Made by a program: the position numbers and the translations under genes. DNA of 64,000 nucleotides from assembly GCF_018873765.1 (NCBI RefSeq), contig NC_057918.1:11292862-11356861 (forward strand), given 5' to 3'. Shown piece after piece: positions 36,290 through 45,490 of this stretch. The notes beneath the pieces were generated by a model. The model had not been told where the DNA came from, did not search any database, and saw only the letters and a list, made by a program, of their open reading frames with translations. The DNA comes from Telopea speciosissima (taxonomy: Eukaryota; Streptophyta; Magnoliopsida; Proteales; Proteaceae). How positions within the stretch are numbered: position 1 is the first letter of the stretch; each line of letters begins with the position of its first letter.

Positions 36290-36675
36290 ATGTCTAGCAG
36301 AAGAAGATCAAGAGCAGCTTCAGGATTCACCGAAGAAGAAGAAGACGAGATCAACAAGCTTATCCTCAAACTACAAGGCACAACTAGCAGGGTATGCTAG
36401 CTAAATATATATATCTTGTTCTTCATTGCTACAAACAAAGAGGCCCAGAGGGTTCTTAGCTTAAATTTGATCTATTTAATGTTCTAATTAAACATTTGGT
36501 TTTTGGTAATTGGATTTAGGCATCAGGGTCGAAGATTCTGAAGGAAACATGCAACTACATAAAGCAGCTTCACAGGGAGGTGAGGGACCTCAGTGAGAGA
36601 CTATCTGTGTTGATGGCTTCTATGGACATTAACAGTGCTGAAGCAGAACTTCTGATAAGTTTACTTATGCAATGA
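36290..36675 (+). CDS. Atypical (non-DNA-binding) HLH protein, PRE/KIDARI/ILI1 type
   Basis: Two exons, 36290-36391 and 36520-36675, joined in phase 0 across a GTATGC...TTTAG intron, encode 85 residues. The start [12 protein letters not shown], the [25 protein letters not shown] helix region and the end [12 protein letters not shown] are typical of PRE/KIDARI proteins. These small HLH proteins lack the basic region and dimerise with other bHLH proteins to relieve growth repression (gibberellin, brassinosteroid and light responses). Family members usually have 91-93 residues. Here the end of helix 1 and the loop, normally about 16 residues between LQ and SK(V/I)L, are cut to 8 (GTTSRASG), and the conserved LLPE-type motif is absent. 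The intron sits at the normal family position. Either it is a diverged paralogue with altered dimerisation, or exon 1 is damaged. Confidence 0.85.
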
Positions 36676-36948
36676 AGCAGAACTTCTGACAAGTCCAGAA
36701 CTCTCTCTCTCTCTCCCAAATATTCTTTTTCGAATTTCCTGCTTGTAAATGTTGTGTTGCTGTTCTTTTCTTCTTAGATTGAGAAGAGATGATGTGATTG
36801 ATCGAGAGAGAGAGAGTTGTTGATGCCTCTGTTTGTCTCACACTACCAATGTTTCTGTCATGTAGTGTATTGTGTAAGTCATTTTCCAAGAAAAGGTTAC
36901 ATTTGGGTCCCTATGCTGGCACCGGTACTATATAATTGAAAATTTCCA

Positions 36949-36950
<2 letters not shown>

Positions 36951-36987
<37 letters not shown>
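36951..36987 (+). repeat. AT dinucleotide microsatellite
   Basis: About eighteen AT units downstream of the PRE-like gene. Confidence 0.95.
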
Positions 36988-36989
<2 letters not shown>

Positions 36990-37530
36990 AAATAGATAGC
37001 AATAATCAATTCAACTACCAAAGGAGAAACTTGTCGCAGGGTGGAGGAGGAGTATTAGATTTTGTGCTCATCCGACTGAAAATCTATGTTGGATCTGGAA
37101 AATCATCATCTTAACAACCATTATGAAACCATGGCCCAACAGCTCCTGTGGGGATGATCTATATAATCTATCTTACTAATCCACCCAAGTCGGCCACTAA
37201 CTTTGGCCACCTCTGGGAGGGTTAGTGATGACCCACAGATTGAGACCCATTGGAAAATTTTCTTGATTGGATCAAAATATAAGCTAGACTTGCTCTAACT
37301 TCCCCCTCCACCCCCACCCCCCAAAAAAAAAAAAATTTAATTAATGGGAGAGGGTATTTGAGCAAGTGGTGGAGGGTACACTAACACTCACTCAGGAAAT
37401 AAAAGGAAGGGAAGTGAAATCAAATAAAGACAAAAAAAAATTTTAATTATTACATCTCATGATTGCTAACTAACTCTAAATATTCCAAACTATGACTATT
37501 AAATTTTAGGGATAGTTGGAAGGTAACATA

Positions 37531-37531
<1 letters not shown>

Positions 37532-37562
<31 letters not shown>
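37532..37562 (+). repeat. CT dinucleotide microsatellite
   Basis: About fifteen CT units. A local duplication (CTTTTTGTTAAGAAATCTT near 37677 and 37727) follows. The rest of 36990-38040 holds nothing I recognise. Confidence 0.9.
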
Positions 37563-37567
<5 letters not shown>

Positions 37568-38039
37568 AATAGAGGGAACTGTCTTTCTACGATTCCTTAA
37601 TACCCATCCGAGCATAATGTCCCATTCACCGTAGCTTGAGGAAAAACTCAGTCCTAAACAAAATTCGAAACTCTTCTTTTTGTTAAGAAATCTTTAAATA
37701 ATACCTCTAAACAGCAAAAGATATTTCTTTTTGTTAAGAAATCTTAAAAAAACCATTGCGTTAATTTTGTAATAATGCCTCTAAACAACAAAAGACATTT
37801 AGAATTTTTTTGTAACACTAGAAGCATAACTAACATACATAAATTTAGTATGTAATACATAGTAGAAATTTAGCCCTTATCTACTAGATAAGAGTATCGA
37901 ATAAAAAAAGTAAAAAATTACAAAGTAAGAACTAAAAGTCGGTATGCCATTGAGATAACATACTTTTAGAAGAAGGATGGCCAGGGAGATGGAAACACAC
38001 CAAGGAAGAGGAAAGGAAACCTTTACTTACAAATCAGAG

Positions 38040-38245
38040 TTGAAAAACTAGGTTTTCACTCATACAAGTCACCTAATAAGTAAAAAAACACATGAAACCT
38101 AGTCAAGAGTCATGAAGATTCGCCCAAGTTTGAGTTGGTCCGAGTTTTCTATTTTCATTGACTTGGTGTTTTTGCCCAATTATATGAAATGCACCGAGTA
38201 TGATTTTTCTTATTGAGTCATATACTATTCATAGACCATAAATTT
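38040..38245 (+). repeat. Dispersed repeat R1, copy B, left part
   Basis: Matches the first half of copy A (20395-20825): GAGTCATGAAGA, GACTTGGTGTTTTTGCCC, ACTATTCATAGACCATAAATTT. It is cut by the Pack-MULE and resumes at 39814. Confidence 0.7.
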
Positions 38246-38540
38246 GGATTCGGCTCCTGTCCTGCCATGGCGGGAGCTGGATCGTCCAGCACCCCCCCCA
38301 GATCTTGCCACGTGGACAGGAGACAATCGAACGGTTTTTGCTTCTCTTTGCCTTACTTTAACCCATTTGTAATATTCGTCCTCTCTCACCCTGTTTAACC
38401 CGACCCGTTTAGTTTTGGAATTTTAGAAACCTAAACGAAGTAAAACCCCTTTCGTCTCCCACTTTTCGTTCTTCCCTCTCTATTTCCTCCGTCCAACCTC
38501 GCGACGAACCCTAGCCAGCGGCGACACCTCATCTCTCTGC
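38246..38540 (+). repeat. Left terminal inverted repeat of the Pack-MULE
   Basis: Matches the reverse complement of 39519-39813 over its whole length with scattered substitutions and one single-base indel. It contains CCACGTGG and CGACCCGTTTAG words, so it may carry promoter activity. Confidence 0.9.
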
Positions 38541-38757
38541 GACTAACGGCGGCGAGCGACGAACGGCAACGACTGACCTCGCGACGTGGAGAAGGGTTCA
38601 TCCAATCACCGTCAGTCCCGAGAGAGAGAGAGGTGGAGGTGGTGGTGGTGGGGAGGGGGGGAGTTTTCCTCCAGCCGTGGAGAAGGGTTCACATCCAATC
38701 ACCGTCAGTCCCACGGTCAAGGAAGTCCTTCACCGTGGGTGAAGGGAAACTGAGTTC

Positions 38758-38764
38758 TATAAAT
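38758..38764 (+). promoter_or_regulatory. TATA box of the captured neprosin fragment
   Basis: TATAAAT lies about 100 bases upstream of the start codon at 38863, inside the captured interior. The promoter therefore appears to have been acquired along with the exons. A partly duplicated GAGAAGGGTTCA...CCAATCACCGTCAGTCCC block precedes it (38588 and 38680). Confidence 0.55.
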
Positions 38765-38862
38765 CCTCTCGTTTCAATGGCAGGGTGAGATAGAGTGAGC
38801 GAGAGAACAGGAGGAAGTTCCTTCACCCTGGTGTAGTAGTGTTTCATTCCTTGGTGTTCACC

Positions 38863-39529
38863 ATGGCAGCTTGGGTTAGCGGAGAGAGCAGGAGTAAGCG
38901 AGTAAGTGTGCTGCTATTCCTCATATCCTTTTACTTGATGGCTCTGATCCCCTTCTCATGTTCTGCTGCTGGGATGCCCAATTCCCGTCAAAAGCTCGAA
39001 ATTCAGAACCACTTGAAACGCCTCAACAAGCCCGCCGTTGAAAGCATTAAGGTTCTCTCGCGATTTTTCATTTTATGTTCATTAATGAGTGGAAAATCCA
39101 ATCTTTTCGGCTTATGAGTGCTGAGGATTATTAGATTTTTCTTGTACATTTCAATTCTGTGTTTCAATTCGGTGGTGACAGAGCCCAGATGGAGATATCA
39201 TTGATTGCGTCCATACTTCTAATCAACCTGCATTCGACCATCCTTCTCTCAAAAACCATACAATTCAGGTTCTTCCCTGTTTCTGCTCTCCTCAACTTCT
39301 GGTCTTGGTTGCTATACTTGATATTTATTTATTTATTTTTTCCTGGGTTTTTCAGACGAGACCTAGTTTTCATCCAGAAGGGCTTTTCGACAAAAACAAA
39401 ACCACTACCAAGTCCGAACAAAGTTCAAACTTCATTACTCAGTTGTGGCACTTGAGTGGAAGATGCCCTGAAGGAACCATACCCATCAGAAGAACAACCA
39501 AAGATGATATTCTAAGAGCAGAGAGATGA
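38863..39529 (+). CDS. Neprosin-type protease fragment: signal peptide plus activation peptide only
   Basis: Three exons (38863-39051, 39182-39268, 39356-39529), all phase 0 with GT-AG introns, give 149 residues. Residues 18-36 (VSVLLFLISFYLMALIPFS) are a signal-peptide core. QKLEIQNHLKRLNKPAVESI, SPDGDIIDCVHTSNQPAFDHP, RPSFHPEGL and ITQLWHLSGRCPEGTIPIRR are hallmark motifs of the activation-peptide domain that precedes the neprosin glutamic-peptidase domain. That catalytic domain (about 200 more residues in the family) is absent: after DDILRA the frame enters the right inverted repeat, which supplies E-R-stop. The start has good context (CACCATGGC). No stop or shift breaks the captured exons. 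It may be a transcribed chimera encoding a secreted propeptide, or a non-coding relic; expression is unknown. Confidence 0.8.
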
Positions 39530-39813
39530 AGTGTCGCCGCTGGCTAGGGTTCGTCGCTAGGTTGGACGGAGAAAATTGGGAGGGAAGAACGAAAAGTGGG
39601 AGACGAAAGGGGTTTTACTTCGTTTAGGTTTCTAAAATTCCAAAACTAAACGGGTCGGGTTAAACAGGGTGAGAGAGGACGAATATTACAAATGGGTTAA
39701 AAGTAAGGCAAGGAGAAGCAAAAACCGTTCGATTGTCTCCTGTCCACGTGGCAAGATCTGTGGGAGGTGCTGGACGATCCAGCTCCCGCCACAGCAGGAC
39801 AGGAGTCGAATCC
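39519..39813 (-). repeat. Right terminal inverted repeat of the Pack-MULE
   Basis: Inverted partner of 38246-38540. Its first bases (GCAGAGAGATGA) provide the last residues and the stop codon of the captured reading frame. Confidence 0.9.
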
Positions 39814-40045
39814 CATAAATTTGGCCTGCAACTAAACAAAATCTTAGATTTTTTGTTCAATGTCTTCAATATTAGCCTCATTTTTTTCTTCTCATCTATG
39901 AAGCAACCATAGCCTCAGTCCCTCTTCGTTCAAAGGAGAAGAGGGAGTTATTAAAAATAATAAGAAAAATAATGATTCACCTTGGCCAAGTTTGATTCAC
40001 CCAGAGTCACCAAGTTATGAAAAGTGCAAGTCGAGAAAAAAATCT
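39814..40045 (+). repeat. Dispersed repeat R1, copy B, right part
   Basis: Continues from CATAAATTTGG through GCAACTAAACAAAA, AAGCAACCATAGCCTCA and CACCAAGTTATGAAAAGTG, in the same order as copy A. Confidence 0.7.
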
Positions 40046-40817
40046 GATTTTTCCAACTAAACTACATGGCCCATTATGAATCGAAATTTTCCCTTTGTAT
40101 TTTCTAAGTTGTAATGTTTAGTTTTGAATAGAATCCAAAGATTGGGACATTTATGTATGGAAAAAGTTTCTCTAAACCGCTATGGTACAATAGACTAGCA
40201 CCTATGTGTCTTATCTCTTTCCTCCTCAATTGAAATGATCTCGCCCTCCAATATATGATATTGTTTTGCGGTACCTCATTGGTGCGCACCTCTATGTTGC
40301 TTGCTCAAAAAACGCTCTTCCTAAGGAGTATCTATAGTCCGACAACAAGCTTTTTCACATGGAAAGATTATATTGCAATTTCAACCGTATGGATAAAGTT
40401 TAAATCATAAATAATACATGGAAGTTGTTTTGGCAAAAAAAAAAAAACGATTCTAAATTGGTTTGGAAATTTAGAAAAAAGAAATTCATTAATTTTTTAG
40501 TCCCTTGATAGTTCACAAATAATTCGGAAAACAAACAATTCAGCCCACAAAATTTGGACTCCGAAATTTTGGAACCCCCAAGCCCCGCCCCCGCCCCCCC
40601 TCTCCCGGCAAAATAAAAAAGCACAAGCCCTTCCCCCTTAAATAAAAATCCCACCCATGTTGGTGGAGAAGCTACACAATTAGACAACGTTTGAGAGAGA
40701 GAGAGAGAGGCTACACAACCAAACAATGTTCGAGAGAGAGAAAATCTTGTTGTAACCAACGTGAAGAAAAAACATTATAACTTTACAATTTTACCTTTTA
40801 GTCTAACACTTTTGGGA

Positions 40818-41005
40818 CAAAGAACGTTACCTGGTCGTGTGTGGCGCGCACATCCTGTTTCTAGACACAGGACCGTACGAAATGAATTTTGCCCCATGGA
40901 AAGCAAGAAATCCCCGAGTACGCAACGATCATTTCGCGCAATCTTGTGTCTGGGTGTAAGGGTAAGTCGTACATTGCATGCGACTAGATAGTGTTCTCTT
41001 TTCCA
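40818..41005. mobile_element. Probable MITE, family M2
   Basis: Shares the block order of 24884-25085: GTTACCTGGTCG, CTAGACACAGGACC, TCTTGTGTCTGG, GCATGCGACTAGATAGTGTTCTC. The ends are imperfectly inverted. Confidence 0.45.
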
Positions 41006-41216
41006 ACACATTTTTTCCATTGAGGATAAATATTGTCATTTTGCATAAAAACTACACTAAATAACTTTCACCTTTTTTAAAACAATTTTTTACCTATACA
41101 TTAAATGTTATATTAAATAATTTTTGGAAATAAAACTCAATTAAAGAAGGTTACAAATTCTTAGTTCACCATTTTGGTGACAATAAATTACACATATACA
41201 AATCAAGGGAGAAAAA

Positions 41217-41395
41217 ATGCTAACTGGGCACATACGGTGCATTGTCGCTGCACCTAGGCATAAGGACGATTGAAATAAATGCCGCACCCCCATGGAAAGG
41301 AGGAATTTTTTGGGGGCAAGGTTGTCATTTTATGTACCCTTTGTCTAACGCAAGGGCAGCCCATAGCACACACCCAGTAGGCATTCTCTTTCCCA
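41217..41395. mobile_element. Diverged M2-like repeat
   Basis: Begins TGCTAACTGGGCACATACGG and ends CACCCAGTAGGCATTCTCTTTCCC, with CCGCACCCCCATGG in the centre. Organisation and end words resemble family M2, but similarity is low. Confidence 0.35.
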
Positions 41396-41838
41396 TAAAT
41401 CAAGCCAAACAATTATTTACTAGGATTTCTAACTTCATTTGTAGGCATTCTTTATTCCTTCTCTTAAGTTTTCAATGTGGGACAAGAACTCATTTTTGCT
41501 CTAAAAGAGAATAAAGGACTGAGAGTGCGTTTGGTAATGTTCAGAACAGTGTTCTGAATAGTTCTTTTGTTCAAAAAGAACAAAAAAACATAAAAAAGTG
41601 TTTGGCTTTGCGGTTCGTTTTTTCTTTCTTTTAGAAGGAACCGGAAGTCTTGAGCATTAAAAGAACGTTCTTTGCAGACCGTCTCAGAGATGGTCTGCAA
41701 AGAACAAAGAACAAGACGCGACGGACAAAAATCACAAAACACGGGATTTTTTGAGAGAAATCACTACTCGATCTCTCGCCCTGCTAGCACCAAATTGGGA
41801 GACGACGAAGGAAGGACTCGCTCTACAACCCTAGGTGA

Positions 41839-42060
41839 GATCTCTCACTCTCTCTCGCTCTCTCTCTCTCCCTCTCTATCTCTCGCATGCTCCGGTAACG
41901 TTCGCTCGCTGTTCCCTCTCTCTGTTTCTCTCTCTCCCTCTCTATCTCTCGCACTCTATGCACCTCTCTCTCGCTCATTCCTTTCTCTGTCTCTGTCTCT
42001 CCTTCTCATACTCTCTCTGTCATTTTTTGGCTCTTTTCCTCTCTCTGTCTCTCTTTCTCT
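41839..42060 (+). repeat. Imperfect CT-rich tract
   Basis: A long pyrimidine-rich region, mostly CTCTCT with interruptions, upstream of the WEE1 fragment. It creates long but meaningless Ser/Leu-rich open frames. Confidence 0.85.
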
Positions 42061-42165
42061 GTATATATATGTGTATCGAAATGTTACAATATTTTTGGTT
42101 TCTGATAGAAGGGAAGCGAAGAGTGCCGGGGAAGGAGGAGAGTGGACAGTGGAGAAGTGGAGGTG

Positions 42166-42684
42166 ATGAAGAGGAAAACCCTAAAGAGGAGCAGAAGGGA
42201 GAGGGATCGAATGGAGGGTGCTACTCTCGCAATGCATTTGCCGATGCCGTTGCTTCCACACAACCAAAACACTTCATCTTCATCCAACCTCTCTCGCTTC
42301 CATCTCCGAACTGTCACCGAATCTGAGCAACTCGAAGAAGTAAAGGAGCAGCAGCAGCATCACTCTTCGTTTCCCTTGGATGAAAACTTCGACTTCGACC
42401 TTAACATCGATGAGAATGAAAAAGACTTCATTCTCAGCCAGGATTTCTTTTGGTAATGCTACTTCCCATCCCTTGCTATCAATCAATCAATCATCGAGTT
42501 CTCCGTCTCTTTTTCTGCATCTAATCTGTAACCCTTTTTTGTTGTTTTCCTGTATTTGGTTGAACACAGCACCCCTGATTACATAACTCCAGATGGGCAA
42601 CAAACCTCCAATATTTTGGACGATAACAAATTGATCCAATTTGTTTCCGATTTTGTCTCAAGAAGTGGATCAGTACCCCTTTAA
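42166..42684 (+). pseudogene. WEE1 kinase N-terminal fragment
   Basis: Exon 1 (42166-42452) starts MKRKTLKRSRRER and ends NEKDFILSQDFF. A GTAATG...ACACAG intron joins it to 42570, giving C-TPDYITPDGQQTSNILDDNK. The motif EKDFILSQDFFCTPDYITPD is characteristic of plant WEE1, the kinase that phosphorylates the tyrosine of CDKs in the DNA-damage checkpoint. After DDNK the family pattern (normally ENIPCP.SP) is lost; 17 unrelated residues and a TAA (42682-42684) follow. No kinase-domain motif (glycine loop, HxDxKPxN, DFG) is visible in any frame downstream to 46 kb. The result is a 133-residue N-terminal remnant with an intact frame and correct splice sites. A 5'-UTR intron full of CT repeats (from about 41835) may precede it. 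Confidence 0.7.
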
Positions 42685-45400
42685 TCAGCACCCTACAACC
42701 GAAAAGGTATGGATCAGCATCCCTTTGTTTCCCATTTTGTCTCAGGTAATATTATATCTCAGATCTAAAACTCAAAACAGCACCAGATCTTTGTATGCAG
42801 TTTGGTTCCTTGCTTGAATGTGTTTCCTATTTTTTTTTTTTTTAATGAACTCATGGATTAGGGCCAATTGGACGGCATACCAATTTGTTTTCTGTTTTCA
42901 CCATGTCAAGAAGATGGATAAATGACCTAAATTTTGTTAATTCCCACTTTCCTATTTAATTAGAAGGGAACAGTATCGACTATTGAGCCAGAGAAGTATG
43001 ATCTGTGAATATATATGATAAGAGGCTTGATTTTCTGCAAATTAAGCGTTTGAAAAGATACATGAAGAACAATATTAAAAAAAAAAGCTTTGCTGTAATA
43101 TTAGACTGTGAATCACCATATCTGAAATCCGTAGCTTCCATCTCCCCCATACCCATCTGTTAATTACCATGTAGAATTATCAGAAACTTGCTGCTGCATT
43201 TAAGGTGAACTGAAGGTTGTTTGATGCCCCATTTGCTTCATTGTGCATGGTGTAGTTTAAAATTTTAAATTTCATTTCACTGGCCATAATTTTTGGGTAT
43301 TTTACACCATTCAATTCGAATCTTTTTGATCCTGTACAAATAAAGGTGTATGCATGTATGTGTATCTTCTCTTTACCAAAAAAAAATAAAAAATGAAGAA
43401 GAAATGTATGTGTATCTTCTTTTGATCAAGGCATGTATGTGTATTCATTTAGGTATATGTGAGCATGAATCATATTGTTTAAGCAGGGAGTCTACGATGG
43501 CTCCTTTGCCTTTGCAGTCACTGGACAGGTTCAGTGAGAATTGGAGCACCCAAGTCCTACAACAGGCCCCATACTGCTTGGCTCTCGGTTTCTCTCACTG
43601 TACCTATCCAGTGATGAGATTATGGACTTCTTTTTGCTGGTTCACCCAAGGAAACAGCTGTTAGCTAGTGGAGACACTTGATAAGTGATCAGGAAATTCG
43701 TGTGCACCATCCACAAGTATGGTAGCCTGTGGCCAAGAGAAGAGATGATTCAGTAACCCAGCTATGTTTTGAAAATGTCTGCCTAAATCTAATCCTGATA
43801 CACCGGGAAGGGACTGGTAAGTGCTAACAGACTGGGTTGCTGTTCATGTTTTCATGTGGGGTCTGATAAATCCTTGTTTCAACCCATGTTTCAAGGCCTC
43901 ACCTGATACCGCCTCATCTCACCCAAGCTCTAATGAAATAGGAAAGCTCATTATACCAAAGAAAAGCAGGAAAGGTGAAAAAACCCATGAATGCTTCTTT
44001 GATGCAGTTCACAACTTCATCATCTGAATCATCAAAGCATTTTAATCATTCAGGCACCCAAGTCCTACAACAGGCCCCATACTTCTTTCCCTAGTTGTAC
44101 TTCATTTTGCTGGTTCTGACTCTCTCTTCTCTCTCTCTCTGAATTTTGTAACTTTAAGAAACATATGACATTGTCAGTAAAATTTTGGGTTTTTCCAAGT
44201 TTACTATTATGAGATCCCATAAGTTATTAATATCTATTGATCTTTCTCCAAGTGTGGTGATAGTGGTTGGTCTCTTTTCATATATTTAATTAGCTTTGTA
44301 AATTCCAAGGCATACCCCTGAGTAAGATGGTATGGGAAAGAAGTTCAGTGGAAGGAACAATTTATTTATTCTCTGATAGATATACTTTTTTAGTGAAAAA
44401 TCATTTTCTATTTCCCTTCTCTGTCATTTTTCTGTGTGATGGGTTGCCAAAGCTGTTTCTTTCTATAAATAATTAAACATCATTTTTTCTACTATTGTAA
44501 TGATATTTTTAATCTCTAACCATGTGAGAACACCTAGAAAAACTAGAAAAACTATTTTCTTTTTTGGTCAATCCAACCAGAGTTGAATCCAATACATCAG
44601 CTTTGATTTTTTGGCCCAACCCAAATCAAACTAGGCAGAGAATTCAAGTCTTTCCCTAGTTGTACTTCATTTTGCTGGTTCTTAATTAAGGCATTCCTGG
44701 ACAGAAATAGCAGAACAGAACAGAATATTACATTTGGATTAAGTTGTAGATGTTGGGAAATTGAAATCTTCAAAAGAATGAGACGACTTCTATTTCTAGG
44801 CAAATCAGCTAAACCATCGAAGAAACTGGAATTCAAATGTATCCCAGAGAGACAAATGGGGTACAAAATACTGAAATTGATCATGAGATGTGATCTTCAG
44901 CCCAGAAGGACTTGATTGGATGATATTGATCTGGGTATGACAGGGGAGAATGATTCAAACTTGAACTTTTGATTTCTGATCTGGGTACCCTAGGGGGGAC
45001 TATCATATGATTGCCCTTTAAATTATAAGTTGATTCAACTTTCATATCCATACCTTTTCTTCCTTTACTTTTTTCCACTCACATAGGAGAAAGGGGATTG
45101 GGGAAGACAAAGAAATTACTGAGAGAGGATGCAATGAATGGCAGGTAAGAGCAAGGCCCATCTATAATCTATATCTCTTTGGACCAATTTCAAAAGGTTC
45201 TGGCGTTGGCACCACCATTTTTCTGTTTGTAATAATTGCCTTTTCTTTGAAAAAAAAAATTTTTCTTTACTTCTCATGTCCAAAATAGCCGAGTGCTTCA
45301 GTTAGTTAAGATCATTCAGTCTATGGAATCTCTTGGCTTTCTAGAATCCAAAAGAATGGAGAATATAATTTGGTTTAATCTGTTGTGTTAAGTCATTGAC
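42685..45400. other. Unidentified sequence downstream of the WEE1 fragment
   Basis: No kinase exons are present. Two internal duplications occur: a 30-base block starting GCACCCAAGTCC at 43546 and 44054, and a 34-base block starting TCTTTCCCTAG at 44084 and 44649. Frames around 43480-44030 (LDRFSENWSTQVLQQAPYC, KLIIPKKSRKGEKTHECF) could be remnants of another captured gene, but I do not recognise them. Confidence 0.5.
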
Positions 45401-45409
45401 AACTTGATG

Positions 45410-45490
45410 GGTCTTTAGCTCAAATTGGTAGAGCACTTGGAACATGAGTATGTTCTACGAGGATGGTGGTTCGAGTCTACCAAGGCCCTC
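45410..45490 (+). other. tRNA-like sequence with an extended anticodon arm
   Basis: GGGTCTT at 45410 pairs with AAGGCCC near 45482 as a 7-bp acceptor stem (one G-T). GCTC/GAGC forms a D stem inside TAGCTCAAATTGGTAGAGC, and GGTGG-TTCGAGT-CTACC forms a T arm. Between D and T arms there are 29 bases instead of about 22. They fold as GAACAT-GAGT-ATGTTC extended by CTTG/CGAG, leaving no seven-base anticodon loop. It cannot be an ordinary tRNA. It may be a pseudogene or the head of a SINE; no SINE body is recognised. Confidence 0.45.

Larger units (their letters stand above)
38246..39813 (+). mobile_element. Pack-MULE carrying a neprosin-type gene fragment
   Basis: A 1568-bp element with terminal inverted repeats of about 295 bp (38246-38540 and 39519-39813), beginning GGATTCG(G/A)CTCCTGTCC. 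The two arms differ at about a dozen positions by eye. It is flanked by a perfect 9-bp duplication, CATAAATTT, at 38237-38245 and 39814-39822. Long TIRs plus a 9-bp duplication are diagnostic of Mutator-like elements. The 978-bp interior is host gene sequence with promoter, three exons and two introns, and no transposase, hence a Pack-MULE. It was inserted into repeat R1, whose two other copies in this window show the empty site. Confidence 0.92.

Noticed and set aside
41672-42326. Long open frames of 160 or more residues over the CT-rich tract
   Set aside because: They encode Ser/Leu/Arg-rich low-complexity sequence created by CTCTCT repeats, and they cross the probable 5'-UTR intron of the WEE1 fragment.
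45410-45490. A functional nuclear tRNA gene
   Set aside because: There is no seven-base anticodon loop and the middle arm is seven bases too long, so it was recorded only as tRNA-like.
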